Assembly: GCA_032433765.1 (NCBI GenBank)
Contig: JAVIAB010000008.1
Coordinates: 40,171,736-40,235,735, forward strand
Source of the DNA: Megaustenia siamemsis
Lineage: Eukaryota; Mollusca; Gastropoda; Stylommatophora; Ariophantidae
Reading direction: 5' to 3'
Length of the DNA stretch: 64,000 nucleotides
Part shown: positions 55,176-64,000 of the stretch, piece by piece
How the letters are laid out: each line of letters opens with the position of its first letter
Numbering within the stretch: the first letter of the stretch is position 1
The notes under the pieces: model-generated
Database searches by the model: none
Seen by the model: only the letters and a program-made list of their open reading frames with translations
What the model was told of the DNA's origin: nothing
Position numbers and translations under genes: made by a program

Positions 55176-55344
55176 GTTCAAACTCTCGACGATAAAAACT
55201 ATGAGAGTACCTCTGAAATAGGAGAAAGTTTGTCTGAATGGCGGGGGACACTTGAACAATATGGCTGATTGCATGGAAAATAGGAAAAAGTGATACTCAC
55301 GCAATATTCACTCCCTCGGGACTTCGCTACAGATATAAAGCTGG

Positions 55345-55425
55345 TTTATTCTATCTATCTGTCTATTGACCTTTCTAGCCGTAGCCGGCCCATAGGGAGT
55401 TGACCAAGATCTATCTATCTATCTA
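55345..55425 (-). pseudogene. LINE family C, 3'-UTR remnants with TATC tails
   Basis: Two consecutive CTATCTATCTATTGACCTTT units are each followed by GAGCCGTA(G/A)CCGGCCCATA, the reversed 3' UTR of family C. The outer one is only about 45 bp. Confidence 0.65.
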
Positions 55426-55762
55426 TTGACCTTTCGAGCCGTAACCGGCCCATAGGGCGAAGACCAATATACACCTTCTCCTATATGAATTTTTGTTCTA
55501 GCAGTTTTCTTTTAAAGATATTTTATCAAATCTCGCCATCTGTCTCTGTTCTGTGCAAGCAGTTCTATCTCATTGAGGGAGCCGATTCCTGCTGCTCTTG
55601 CCTCTCTCATCAATGTTCTTCTCAGTGTCTCCCTAGGTCTTCCTCTTTTTCTTTTACCTGTTGTTTCCCATATGAGGGCTTGCTTTGCTATTCGATTATT
55701 ATCTCTTCTCATCACATGTCCAACGTATGACCATCGTCTTTTCTTTATTACTGAAGATATTA
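55425..55762 (-). pseudogene. LINE family C, near-identical recent copy
   Basis: Minus-strand reading of VMRRDNNRIAKQALIWETTG through DRWRDLIKYL is residue-identical to the 26400-26667 copy where they overlap. 5'-truncated at about 55762. Confidence 0.85.
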
Positions 55763-55985
55763 ACCAAGATGTTGACCAAGATACTCCTTCTCTTATCTGA
55801 ATTTTTGTCTAGTAGTCTTCAATTCTTTTAAAGATATTTTATCAAATCTCGCCATTTGTCTCTGTTCTGTGCAAGCAGCTCTATCTCATTGAGGGAGTCG
55901 ACTCTTGCTGCTCATGCCTTTCTCATCAATGTTCTTCTCAGTTGTCTCTCTGGGTCTTCCTTTCTTCCTCTGGTTTAATGCAAAC
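55763..55985 (-). pseudogene. LINE family C, older diverged copy
   Basis: Repeats the same terminal coding region (RDKWRDLIKYL-like) with several differences and frameshifts. Lies directly behind the recent copy in the same orientation. Confidence 0.7.
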
Positions 55986-56585
55986 AAATAAATAAATATG
56001 ACCATCCCATGCCATCATCCAGACTCGAGTGTTTCTGACCAGTAACAGCATGCCTGCACGCCACAACCTCACTAATCTCCTGAATTTAATGCAATTGTTT
56101 TTTTGTTTTTTTTTAAATAAAAATGAACATAAATTGGAGAAAATAAAATTCAAATAGTGGAGAAAATTCAAGCAGAGTGACAGCCCTTGCTCGATTCGCT
56201 GGAAGAGAATCGCTACCAACAACGCTTTCGACAGTAGCAGAACCGTTGTTATGGACGCCATCATTCTCAAGAGAACTGCTTTAAGGATGATGGTGAACTC
56301 CAACATCTAGAATATGTCATTGATCCTTCAATTATCTGGAGTCCCGGTATTTGTTGAAGGTACCTCGTTAGTGTACTCATAGCCACGATGGGAATTAAAA
56401 CAAATGGCGTATTGTCTGAATTATTTACATAATTTTAAAACATTTGTGACAGAGAGATCGTGGGCGACAAAAATAGAAGATACTAGATAGTTCAGTGGTG
56501 TGACACAGTCAACATTAAATAACAGAATTAATATGAGGCACTGTTGGATAGAGGTTTGTGGAAGAGCGAGGTCGCCTACGCCACC
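55986..56585. other. Unannotated stretch
   Basis: An open frame at 55938-56306 (minus) has no identifiable motif and overlaps the LINE C relic; not called as a gene. Confidence 0.4.
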
Positions 56586-56589
56586 TGGT

Positions 56590-57165
56590 ATGACACCGGT
56601 GATGATGTTAATGATGATGATAATGATAGTGATAAAAATGAAGACGATTAAGGTGATGATGATCAATGTTAATGACGATTGTTAATAATGATTGATGATG
56701 ATGGCAGTTGATAATGGTGATGATGATGATGATGATGATGATTGATGATGATGATTGATGATGATGGTGATGATGATGATTACGGTTGATGATGATGATA
56801 ATTGATGATGATTGATGATGGTGATGATGATGATTACGGTTGATGATGATGATGATTGATGATGGTGATGATGATGATTGATGATGATGATTGATGATGG
56901 TGATGATGATGATTACGGTTGATGATGATGGTTGATGATGACTGATGATGGTGATTGATGATGGTGATGATAATGATTACGGTTGATGATGATGGTGATG
57001 ATGATGATTACGGTTGATGATGATGATTGATGATGATGGTTGATGATGATTGATGATGATGATTGATGATGATTGATGATGGTGATGATCGATAATGGTG
57101 ATGATGATGATACTGATTGATGGTGATAATGGTTGATGATGATGATGATGATGATGATTGTTTTC
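56590..57165. repeat. GAT-rich imperfect microsatellite, about 570 bp
   Basis: (GAT)n interrupted by GGTGAT, TTGATGAT and a recurring TACGGTTGATGATGATG of about 60-90 bp periodicity. His/Ile-rich minus frames are composition artefacts. Confidence 0.92.
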
Positions 57166-57570
57166 CGTTGTCGCTCGCACAGCATCTGCCTCAGTGAGTA
57201 TAATCTTCACAGATTCCCTATTTGCTGGATCCATCGTGTACCAAGCCTCCCACGCCCACGTACTTCAGAAACTTTGCTCTCAGTTATTGATCATCATTCA
57301 AGGTCATAACGCTTTATGTAACCAGAATATGTGTGTTCCTGTACTAAAACTTCATATCGTCTCAAACTTAATTTATTAGTTTCCGCTTCATTTCATTTTG
57401 TATACAGTCAGGGAAGGAAATGTTATTTCGCGTGACACCGGAGTAACATTTTATTGGTTTGTCCTTAACGCCAGAGTTTATGATACGCTTTTACATTGAT
57501 TATTAATATTTTTTTCTAAAATTAAAAAAAAAAAATCAAGATAAACTATTTTTCAAAAGAAATGGTTTGA
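57166..57570. other. Unannotated stretch
   Basis: Nothing recognised. Confidence 0.4.
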
Positions 57571-57571
57571 G

Positions 57572-58085
57572 TCATCATCATCATCATCATCATCATGTGC
57601 CGTACCGGCTGGCGTTGGCGATCATGTCCTTCCACAATCTTCTATCCACAGTGCATTGTATGAGTTCTGTTGTTGACTGTTTTCCATGCCATGACACCAA
57701 ACTATCTAGTATTTTCTCTATTTATCGTCCGCGATCTATCTTTCCTTTTATTTTGCCAGTTGTAACCAAGTATTTCAACTTTCCTCTTCTCATGATGTAC
57801 CCAAAAAATGTTGATTGCTTCTTTCTGATGTTTTTTAAGAGCTCCCTTTTTGTGTTGGCCTCTTTGAGAACTTTCTCACTGGTCTCTTTAGCTGTCTCGG
57901 GAACTTTCAACATTCTTCTAAGAAATCCCATCTCTGTGGCCTCCAATCGTCTTTTCATTTGTTTGTCTATTGTCCATGATTCGCTCCCATAGGTCAGAAT
58001 TGGTTCTATACAGCATCGATGAACTCTCTTTCTCATTTCTATTGACATAGATTTGCTTGGTTTGAGTAGCTGTAAAGAAAGGATA
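57572..58085 (-). pseudogene. LINE family B relative, C-terminal part with (GAT)n tail
   Basis: Minus-strand reading has MRKRVHRCCIEPILTYGSES, TIDKQMKRRLEATEMGFLRR, TFFGYIMRRGKLKYLVTTGK and a (TGA)n tail at 57572-57598. It is a subfamily diverged from the 22855 copy. Confidence 0.8.
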
Positions 58086-58097
58086 AACAGTTGTCTA

Positions 58098-58405
58098 CAT
58101 GGCTTGCGCCAGGATCGGTGAACCAGAACCATCCAGACCCTGCTCCACCTCTCCGCCGTGCCTCTAGTAACAGACTAACCTGTCTAGTCTGGACAAGCAA
58201 GCAGGGATCGAATAGGGAAGACAACCCGATACTCAAAAATGTCGTGCTGAAGTCGAATGTGTTGGGCCGAAAGGCGCATAAATCACAGTTATACTGCAAA
58301 TCACAACACAACGCAGACACTTAACGTCCTTTTAAGGGCGGATGATGAAGAGGAATAATCTAGAATACTCTATAATACTTTAGTCATCGGGCAAACGCAA
58401 GCAAG
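58098..58405 (+). repeat. Dispersed repeat R1
   Basis: Best-preserved R1: starts GGCTTGCGCCAGGATCGGTG, passes through TGTTGGGCCGAAAGGCGCA and ends near AAGGGCGGATGATGAAGAGG. Adjacent to LINE B in the opposite orientation. Confidence 0.75.
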
Positions 58406-58730
58406 AAAAAAGAAATGATTCAGTGTGATTAAGGACTATGAATATCAGTAAATAAATCAATCAATCGATATACCATCTTTTTTTCATATTTGATGTTATC
58501 AACTATTCCTGTCTTGAAGAGATGCCATGAGAATTGGAAAGCAAACTATCAATTTGGAAATAGCTGGCTAAGGAAAATGAATGTCCACTAAGAAACATTG
58601 AAAATAATACTGATAAGAGCGATAAAGACAACGGGCATCCACTACCTTATTGAGCTTGAAGGCTCGCCCAGAGAACAGGTAATTGGGGTAAAAGGTCGCG
58701 CGATTCCTGCGTAAAGTCTGATACTGGCAG
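58406..58730. other. Unannotated stretch
   Basis: Nothing recognised. Confidence 0.4.
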
Positions 58731-58734
58731 GGTA

Positions 58735-58850
58735 ATAGAATAATATTAGGATAATAGAAGGATAATAGAAGGATAATAGAAGGATAATAGAAGGATAATA
58801 GAATAATATTAGGAGGACAATAGAATGGTAATAGAAGGATAATGAAAGGG
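58735..58850. repeat. Short tandem repeat (AGGATAATAGAA)
   Basis: About nine imperfect 12-bp units. Confidence 0.85.
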
Positions 58851-59435
58851 ATCATTCAAACGTAAAGAGTTCTTTTTTATTTTTTGCTCCATGTGTCAAT
58901 TTTGGGCTCGAGTAGAACACGATGACTAACATTCAAGCACAAAAATACATTTTTGAGACACTATCGAAATAGAGATTTGAAGAAATTCTGTAGCAGAATG
59001 AAAGATCAAAATTTTAAGAAGTAGAATTTTTAAACCGAAAATTATATGATAACGTGTAGTCTGAAATTTAGGTATATAGTGAAGTTAGGGATAATGTAAG
59101 GAGAACTGAGAGAACCATCGTATGTGTGTGGAAAGTGACATTCACGGGATGATTGGTGAACTGTTTGTTTGGGTGAGTAGAGATGGGGAAAGTCTCGTGG
59201 TTATGGGGACTGGTGAGAAGCACGGAGGAGTGAATAGACTTAAGGGAAGTGCTAGGTGAGATAGAGGCGATGACATAAAGAGAATTAATTGGCTGGGAAT
59301 TACTTAGGTAGTGGTTGATTGGCTGAGGTACTAGATACTTAAGCCTGGGCAGAGGGTGTCCAGACAGAGAGAAGACACGTGTAAACTCAGGAATATGGAA
59401 AATGGCCACGCCGCTAGGGCGTTGGGCCCTTGTTG
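58851..59435. other. Unannotated stretch
   Basis: Nothing recognised. Confidence 0.4.
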
Positions 59436-59439
59436 CAGT

Positions 59440-59700
59440 AATTGAGCAAACACTCTTTGTTATTTAGGAGTGGGTAGGATGGAGTTTCAAAACAGGAGGA
59501 ACTTAGATAGAAACAAAGTAAATAGGGAGAAGACAGTGGTATTTAAGTTAGGCTCTTGTGACAGTACCCGAGGAGAAGCTCTTTGTTAGTTAGGAGTGGG
59601 TAGGATGGAGCTTCAGTAAGAATAGATACGAGATGGAAACTAAGTAAGTAGGACGACACAGTAGAGCTAAGTCGATCGAGCAAACTCTCTTTTAGTGAAA
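59440..59700 (+). repeat. Two-copy tandem repeat of about 125 bp
   Basis: GAGCAAAC(A)CTCTTTGTTA / GAGAAGCTCTTTGTTAGTTA followed by GGAGTGGGTAGGATGGAG occur twice. A third partial GAGCAAACTCTCTTTTAGTG follows. It might belong to an LTR, but no paired LTR or primer site was found. Confidence 0.6.
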
Positions 59701-60033
59701 CGTCATTTTAGTGTTTTAGGAGAGAATCTTGAGAGTGATTACCAGAGTCAGGGGGTAAATGATATTTCCTTAGCATGTTCATTGATACCCGAGCGGCGAT
59801 GTCAGGCCATTGAGCTTTGTATATTGATGCCTTTCTGTTTGTTGAACTATGCCAATAAAGGCTTACTATTCTTTTATATGAGAGACTTGCGTGTAGAAAC
59901 TATTTCATGTAGACTCTGTGATGTATCCAACATGATAAACGAATCTGACACAACACGAAGTACGTCAATTTCACAGTCTATACACCAACGACTGAGCACT
60001 GTCATCGAAGAAGAGAGCGAGCGCCCAAGGTGA
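59695..60033 (+). CDS. Possible small open reading frame, 112 codons, unrecognised
   Basis: The frame starts MKRHFSVLGE and ends EEESERPR. It lies in single-copy-looking DNA rather than low-complexity sequence, with a Cys/Leu-rich middle (LMPFCLLNYANKGLLFF). It has no motif I recognise, no clear splice signals and an AATAAA inside it at about 59853, which argues against it. It may be a chance frame or part of a retroelement. Confidence 0.15.
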   Translation: MKRHFSVLGENLESDYQSQGVNDISLACSLIPERRCQAIELCILMPFCLLNYANKGLLFFYMRDLRVETISCRLCDVSNMINESDTTRSTSISQSIHQRLSTVIEEESERPR

Positions 60034-60059
60034 GATTAAAACCAAAGAACATCTACGTT

Positions 60060-60435
60060 TAGAGGACGGGCACAGTGAGCCCTGTGCATATTAGAGCTCT
60101 CCGCTACAGTGGGAGACCTCTCACGACATTAAATTATTTACAAACGGGTTGGCATAAACTGACAACAAAATATGAGAACCGCTGTGGAAACAGATTGAGG
60201 TTATGAACAAAAAAAACATTGACTTAAGCAGGGAAAAAATTATTGAATTATGGGGGAAGATAAAGCCACGATTTTGAAGTCGCTAGTGGAGTCGTTTGGT
60301 GACTTGAAGAGTCGAGGATTCTCCTCCCATATGTGGTGAAGCTTTTTAATTTACGTTATTGTTATTGTAATTGTTGTTATTAAATAACTCAATAGCTCAC
60401 ATGTCATTATTGTGGATCCAGCAGATTATGGATCC
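60060..60435. other. Unannotated stretch
   Basis: Nothing recognised. Confidence 0.4.
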
Positions 60436-60464
60436 TCGTCCTTTGACACCACACCTTTAGGTTG

Positions 60465-60545
60465 CTAGTGTGTATGCTGAAGTGACTGTAGATCTCCTGT
60501 TCTGCTAGTGTGTATGCTGAAGTGACTGTAGATCTCCTGCTCTAA
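60465..60545. repeat. Direct duplication of about 40 bp
   Basis: TGCTAGTGTGTATGCTGAAG plus TGACTGTAGATCTCCTG occurs twice in a row just before the 29-bp array. Confidence 0.85.
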
Positions 60546-60554
60546 TGCTCACAG

Positions 60555-61572
60555 CCATAAGAAGCATTGAAACAAGTTAACAGCCAAAGGTAAAACTGAG
60601 ACACGTTAACAGCCAACGGTAACACTGAGACAAGTTAACAGCCAAAGGTAAAACTGAAACAAGTTAACAGCCAAAGGTAAAACTGAGACAAGTTAACAGC
60701 CAAAGGTAAAACTGAAACAAGTTAACAGCCAAAGGTAAAACTGAGACAAGTTAACAGCCAATGGTAACACTGAGACAAGTTAACAGCCAATGGTAACACT
60801 GAGACAAGTTAGCAGCCAATGGTAACACTGAGACTAGTTAACAGCCAATGGTAACACTGAGACAAGTTATAACAGCCAGAAGAAGCATTGAGACAAGTTA
60901 ACAGCCAATGGTAACACTGAGACAAGTTAACAGCCAATGGTAACACTGAGACAAGTTAACAGCCAATGGTAACACTGAGACAAGTTAACAGCCAATGGTA
61001 ACACTGAGACTAGTTAACAGCCAATGGTAACACTGAGACAAGTTACAACAGCCAGAAGAAGCATTGAGACAAGTTAACAGCCAAAGGTAACACTGAGACA
61101 CGTCAACAGACAGATGAAACATTGAGATAAGTTAACAGAAAGAAGTAACACTGAGACACGTCAACAGACAGATGAAACATTGAGATAAGTTAACAGAAAG
61201 AAGTAACACTGAGACAAGTTAACAGAAAGAAGTAACACTGAGACAAGTCAACAGACAGAAGTAACATTGAAACAAGTTAACAGAAAGAAGTAACATTGAA
61301 ACAAGTTAACAGAAAGAGGTAACATTGAAACAAGTCAACAGCCAGAAGTAACATTGAAACAAGTTAACAGAAAGAAGTAACATTGAAACAAGTCAACAGC
61401 CAGAAGTAACATTGAAACAAGTTAACAGCCAGAAGAAACATTGAGACAAGTTAACAGACTGAAGAAACATTGACACAAGTTAACAGACTGAAGAAACATT
61501 GACACAAGTTAACAGACTGAAGAAACATTGACACAAGTTAACAGACTGAAGAAACATTGAGACAGTTAACAG
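60555..61572. repeat. 29-bp minisatellite, about 35 units
   Basis: Unit GACAAGTTAACAGCCAATGG plus TAACACTGA. Gradients of variants run along the array: AAAGG, then AATGG, then AGAAG, then ACTGAAGAA. A higher-order block bounded by CAGAAGAAGCATTGAGAC is repeated at about 60865 and 61045. Confidence 0.93.
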
Positions 61573-61644
61573 CCACCAACTCCAAGATATTTTCCCCTAA
61601 ACAGGGTTCGACCATAGCCATCTATATATTTCCATGTACAGAAA

Positions 61645-61800
61645 ATAAAACTGGAAAACCCTCCAACTAATGTGACGTTATCAGCTATAGAAGCTATACA
61701 TGGCTGACGTTACCCCACAACCGCTCCTGCAAAGCTGAAAAAGTCACGTTAATTGAAGATTTTCCGGGGATTTCGTGTCAACAAATAGGTTTCTATGGAA
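61645..61800. mobile_element. MITE-like element, second copy, interrupted by SINE1
   Basis: GGAAAACCCTCCAACTAATG and TGACGTTATCAGCTA on the left pair with AGCTGAAAAAGTCACGTTAA and GATTTTCC on the right. The outer edge AATAGGTTTCT reappears as AATAGGCCTCTGTAAATCTA after the SINE at about 62058. Confidence 0.6.
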
Positions 61801-62056
61801 ACCACGATTGCTCAGTGGTTAGTGAACTTGACTACAAAGGACAAGAGGTAGGGTTCGATCATGTCCTACGACTTCCGGGTTCACCCAGCCTTAAATGGGC
61901 ACCGGATTTATTTCTGGGAATGTAAAGCGGCATGGGCATAATACCGGCCATATTACCCCAAAAATAATGTGCCGAAGGTCTATATAAATTATGGTTGCTA
62001 AAACCATATTCCCTATACGCCATTGGCGTATCATGGCTCTTCACTTTTTTTGTTGT
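61799..62056 (+). mobile_element. SINE1, diverged full-length copy
   Basis: Head ACCACGATTGCTCAGTGGTT, B-box GGTTCGATC, middle and CCCTATACGCCA...GGCGTATCATGG end. Probable target duplication AATAGG(T/C)(T/C)TCT inside the MITE. More substitutions than the other copies. Confidence 0.8.
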
Positions 62057-62306
62057 TATTAATAGGCCTCTGTAAATCTATAGATGTTTGTGGCGTATCA
62101 CGCTAGTTCGCTAATTTCTTACTGGTTTTAGACCGAACTCCTCTTTGGTTCTAGTCATACTCGTGAAACTAACCATAAGTTTAACATAATGGGATAACTT
62201 CCAACTGAATTTTACTGGCTTCAGTCACAAGAAAATATAGCCGCTCATCTCCGTATCTTCATCTATGTGCAGTAATTCGATTGCTTCGATCCAATTAAAT
62301 AAAGTT

Positions 62307-62545
62307 ATCTTCTTCTTCTTCTACCTCTCAGCTCCCTGTGCAGCATAGGTCCTCAACAAAACACTTTCCAAGCCGTTCTGTTTCTTGCCATTCTTTTAAG
62401 AACATTCTATATCTTCCCCATCATCTTCATCTCTGCTCCTTTCTGTCTTTTCCAAGAATGTTTTGGTCTTCCTCTTTGTCCTTTTCCTTGGGGTTTCCAA
62501 AAAGAAGTCTGTTGTGTAATACGCTCAGTTAGCTTCCGCAATTAC
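62307..62545 (-). pseudogene. LINE family A, 3' end with (GAA)n tail
   Basis: CTTCTTCTTCTTCTACCTCT at the start is the reversed tail. The coding part matches the 27716 copy through FLETPKE/RGRPKTFLEK-like codons. 5'-truncated near 62545. Confidence 0.75.
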
Positions 62546-62785
62546 AGAGATAGCGTGCATATTAATTTAAATGACACACATTTATACATATGTGTTACCT
62601 GACAGATTTTATAATTTAAAAACAAATAGACTTTACAGTCAAACATCTTCCATTGCTAACAAAAAGTAGCCGCCTGATGTATTCATACCATCAAACATTG
62701 ATTCCCAACAAGGTCACAGAGTCTAAGATGCGGTGGATTGCGCAACCTCAGCTGTCTCTACTTTTCCCTAAGAGCGTAAGTGAGT

Positions 62786-63125
62786 TCATCCGATGATTAA
62801 ACGTATGGTCGATCTCCTGTTTAGATCTGGGCCACTAATCACGAAGCAGACAAGATTATCTCTATTCGTCATCCACATTTGAAATGACTTTAAATGGGCG
62901 TTAATGTGTTGTGCGTTGCTGTTTACAGTATCAACTGTGATATACGCACCTTTCGGCCCAACACATCCGTCTTCAGCATGACATTTTTGAGTTCCGGGTT
63001 GCCTTCCTTTTCTACCCATACTCACTTGGCAAGATTAAACTGGTTAGTCTGTTGCTTGAGACATTACCGCGAGGTGGAGTAGGGTCTGGATGGTTCTCGT
63101 TCTATGATTCTGCAAGCCATCAACT
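62786..63125 (-). repeat. Dispersed repeat R1, reverse copy
   Basis: Reverse-oriented CACCTTTCGGCCCAACACA, GGTTAGTCTGTTGC and GGTGGAGTAGGGTCTGGATG blocks correspond to the plus copies at 53385 and 58098. Confidence 0.7.
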
Positions 63126-63159
63126 ATGAGCCGCTGATAACTTCCAGCTCTGTTTACTG

Positions 63160-64000
63160 CACGGGGGGGGGGGGGGGGGGGGGGAAAGCGACAACTTTCA
63201 GCTTTGTTGTTGTACGGGAGCTGTCAACTTCCAGCTTTGTTGTTGTACAGGGGGGTTGTCAACTTTCAGCTTTGTTGTTGTACGGGAGCTGTCAACTTCC
63301 AGCTTTGTTGTTGTACAGGGGGTTGTCAACTTTCAGCTTTGTTGTTGTACGGGAGCTGTCAACTTCCAGCTTTGTTGTTGTACAGGGGGGTTGTCAACTT
63401 TCAGCTTTGTTGTTGTACGGGAGCTGTCAACTTTCAGCTTTGTTGTTGTACAGGGGGGTTGTCAACTTTCAGCTTTGTTGTTGTACAGGGGGTTGTCAAC
63501 TTTCAGCTTTGTTGTTGTACAGGAGGGTTGTCAACTTTCAGCTTTGTTGTTGTACAGGGGGGTTGTCAACTTTCAGCTTTGTTGTTGTACAGGGGGGTTG
63601 TCAACTTTCAGCTTTGTTGTTGTACATGGGAGCTGTCAACTTTCAGCTTTGTTGTTGTACAGGGGGTTGTCAACTTTCAGCTTTGTTGTTGTACATGGGA
63701 GCTGTCAACTTTCAGCTTTGTTGTTGTACAGGGGCTGTCAACTTTCAGCTTTGTTGTTGTACATGGGAGCTGTCAACTTTCAGCTTTGTTGTTGTACAGG
63801 GGCTGTCAACTTTCAGCTTTGTTGTTGTACATGGGAGCTGTCAACTTTCAGCTTTGTTGTTGTACGGGGGCTGTCAACTTTCAGCTTTGTTGTTGTACAG
63901 GGGGGTTGTCAACTTTCAGCTTTGTTGTTGTACAGGAGCTGTCAACTTTCAGCTTTGTTGTTGTACATGGGAGCTGTCAACTTCCAGCTTTGTTGTTGTA
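63160..64000. repeat. 34-bp minisatellite running off the window end, about 24 units
   Basis: Unit GTCAACTTTCAGCTTTGTTG plus TTGTACAGGGGGGT, with GGGAGCT variants. Preceded by a run of about 20 G at 63165-63184, which may be an expansion of the unit's own G-tract. Confidence 0.93.

Noticed and set aside
59440..60060. LTR retrotransposon end
   Set aside because: No paired LTR, primer-binding site or gag/pol sequence could be identified.

Overview
The window is metazoan nuclear DNA and consists almost entirely of mobile and tandem repeats. I see no convincing host protein-coding gene. The mix of tRNA-derived SINEs, 3'-truncated LINEs with microsatellite tails, an I-type RNase H, long-spacer Tc1/mariner elements and a Polinton-type DNA polymerase suggests an invertebrate, most likely a lophotrochozoan such as a gastropod mollusc. 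That assignment is inference.

The dominant object is a 12.4-kb palindrome at 2641-15038. Its ends are AGTAGTATACC and GGTATACTACT, and it is flanked by a 6-bp target duplication GTCCAT (2635-2640 and 15039-15044). Each arm carries a copy of one long protein: C2H2 fingers, an OTU-like segment, a 3'-5' exonuclease and a family B (DNA_pol_B_2 type) polymerase with a Vsr-like insert. The copies diverge from the centre and run outward. The AG...CT ends, 6-bp duplication and polymerase type fit a Maverick/Polinton. I see no integrase, ATPase, protease or capsid gene, so it looks like a defective polymerase-end duplication (a 'snap-back' form). Each arm has a TATA box, a probable 5'-UTR intron and a 136-bp tandem repeat (4 copies left, 8 right). 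Both polymerase copies are frameshifted, at different places.

15-41 kb: fragments of at least six LINE families (labelled A-E and G here), an RNase H module, many copies of one tRNA-derived SINE (SINE1, about 245 bp, often with clear target duplications), other dispersed repeats (R1, R2, R5, R6), a MITE-like element, and minisatellites with units of 11, 21, 31-40 and 54 bp. 41-46.8 kb: a 43-bp minisatellite holds two different Tc1/mariner-superfamily transposons (about 2.1 kb each, DD83E spacing, Sailor-like), both inserted at the same TA of the repeat unit. 47-64 kb: more minisatellites (43, 46, 42, 32, 29 and 34 bp), SINEs, LINE tails, a GAT-rich block and a final array that runs off the window end.

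A recurring theme is that several minisatellites are expansions of part of a dispersed repeat: a 42-bp unit from inside SINE1, a 32-bp unit from inside a second SINE, and a 69-bp unit from the end of repeat R2. Short open frames through these arrays are by-products of repeat length and are not annotated as genes.
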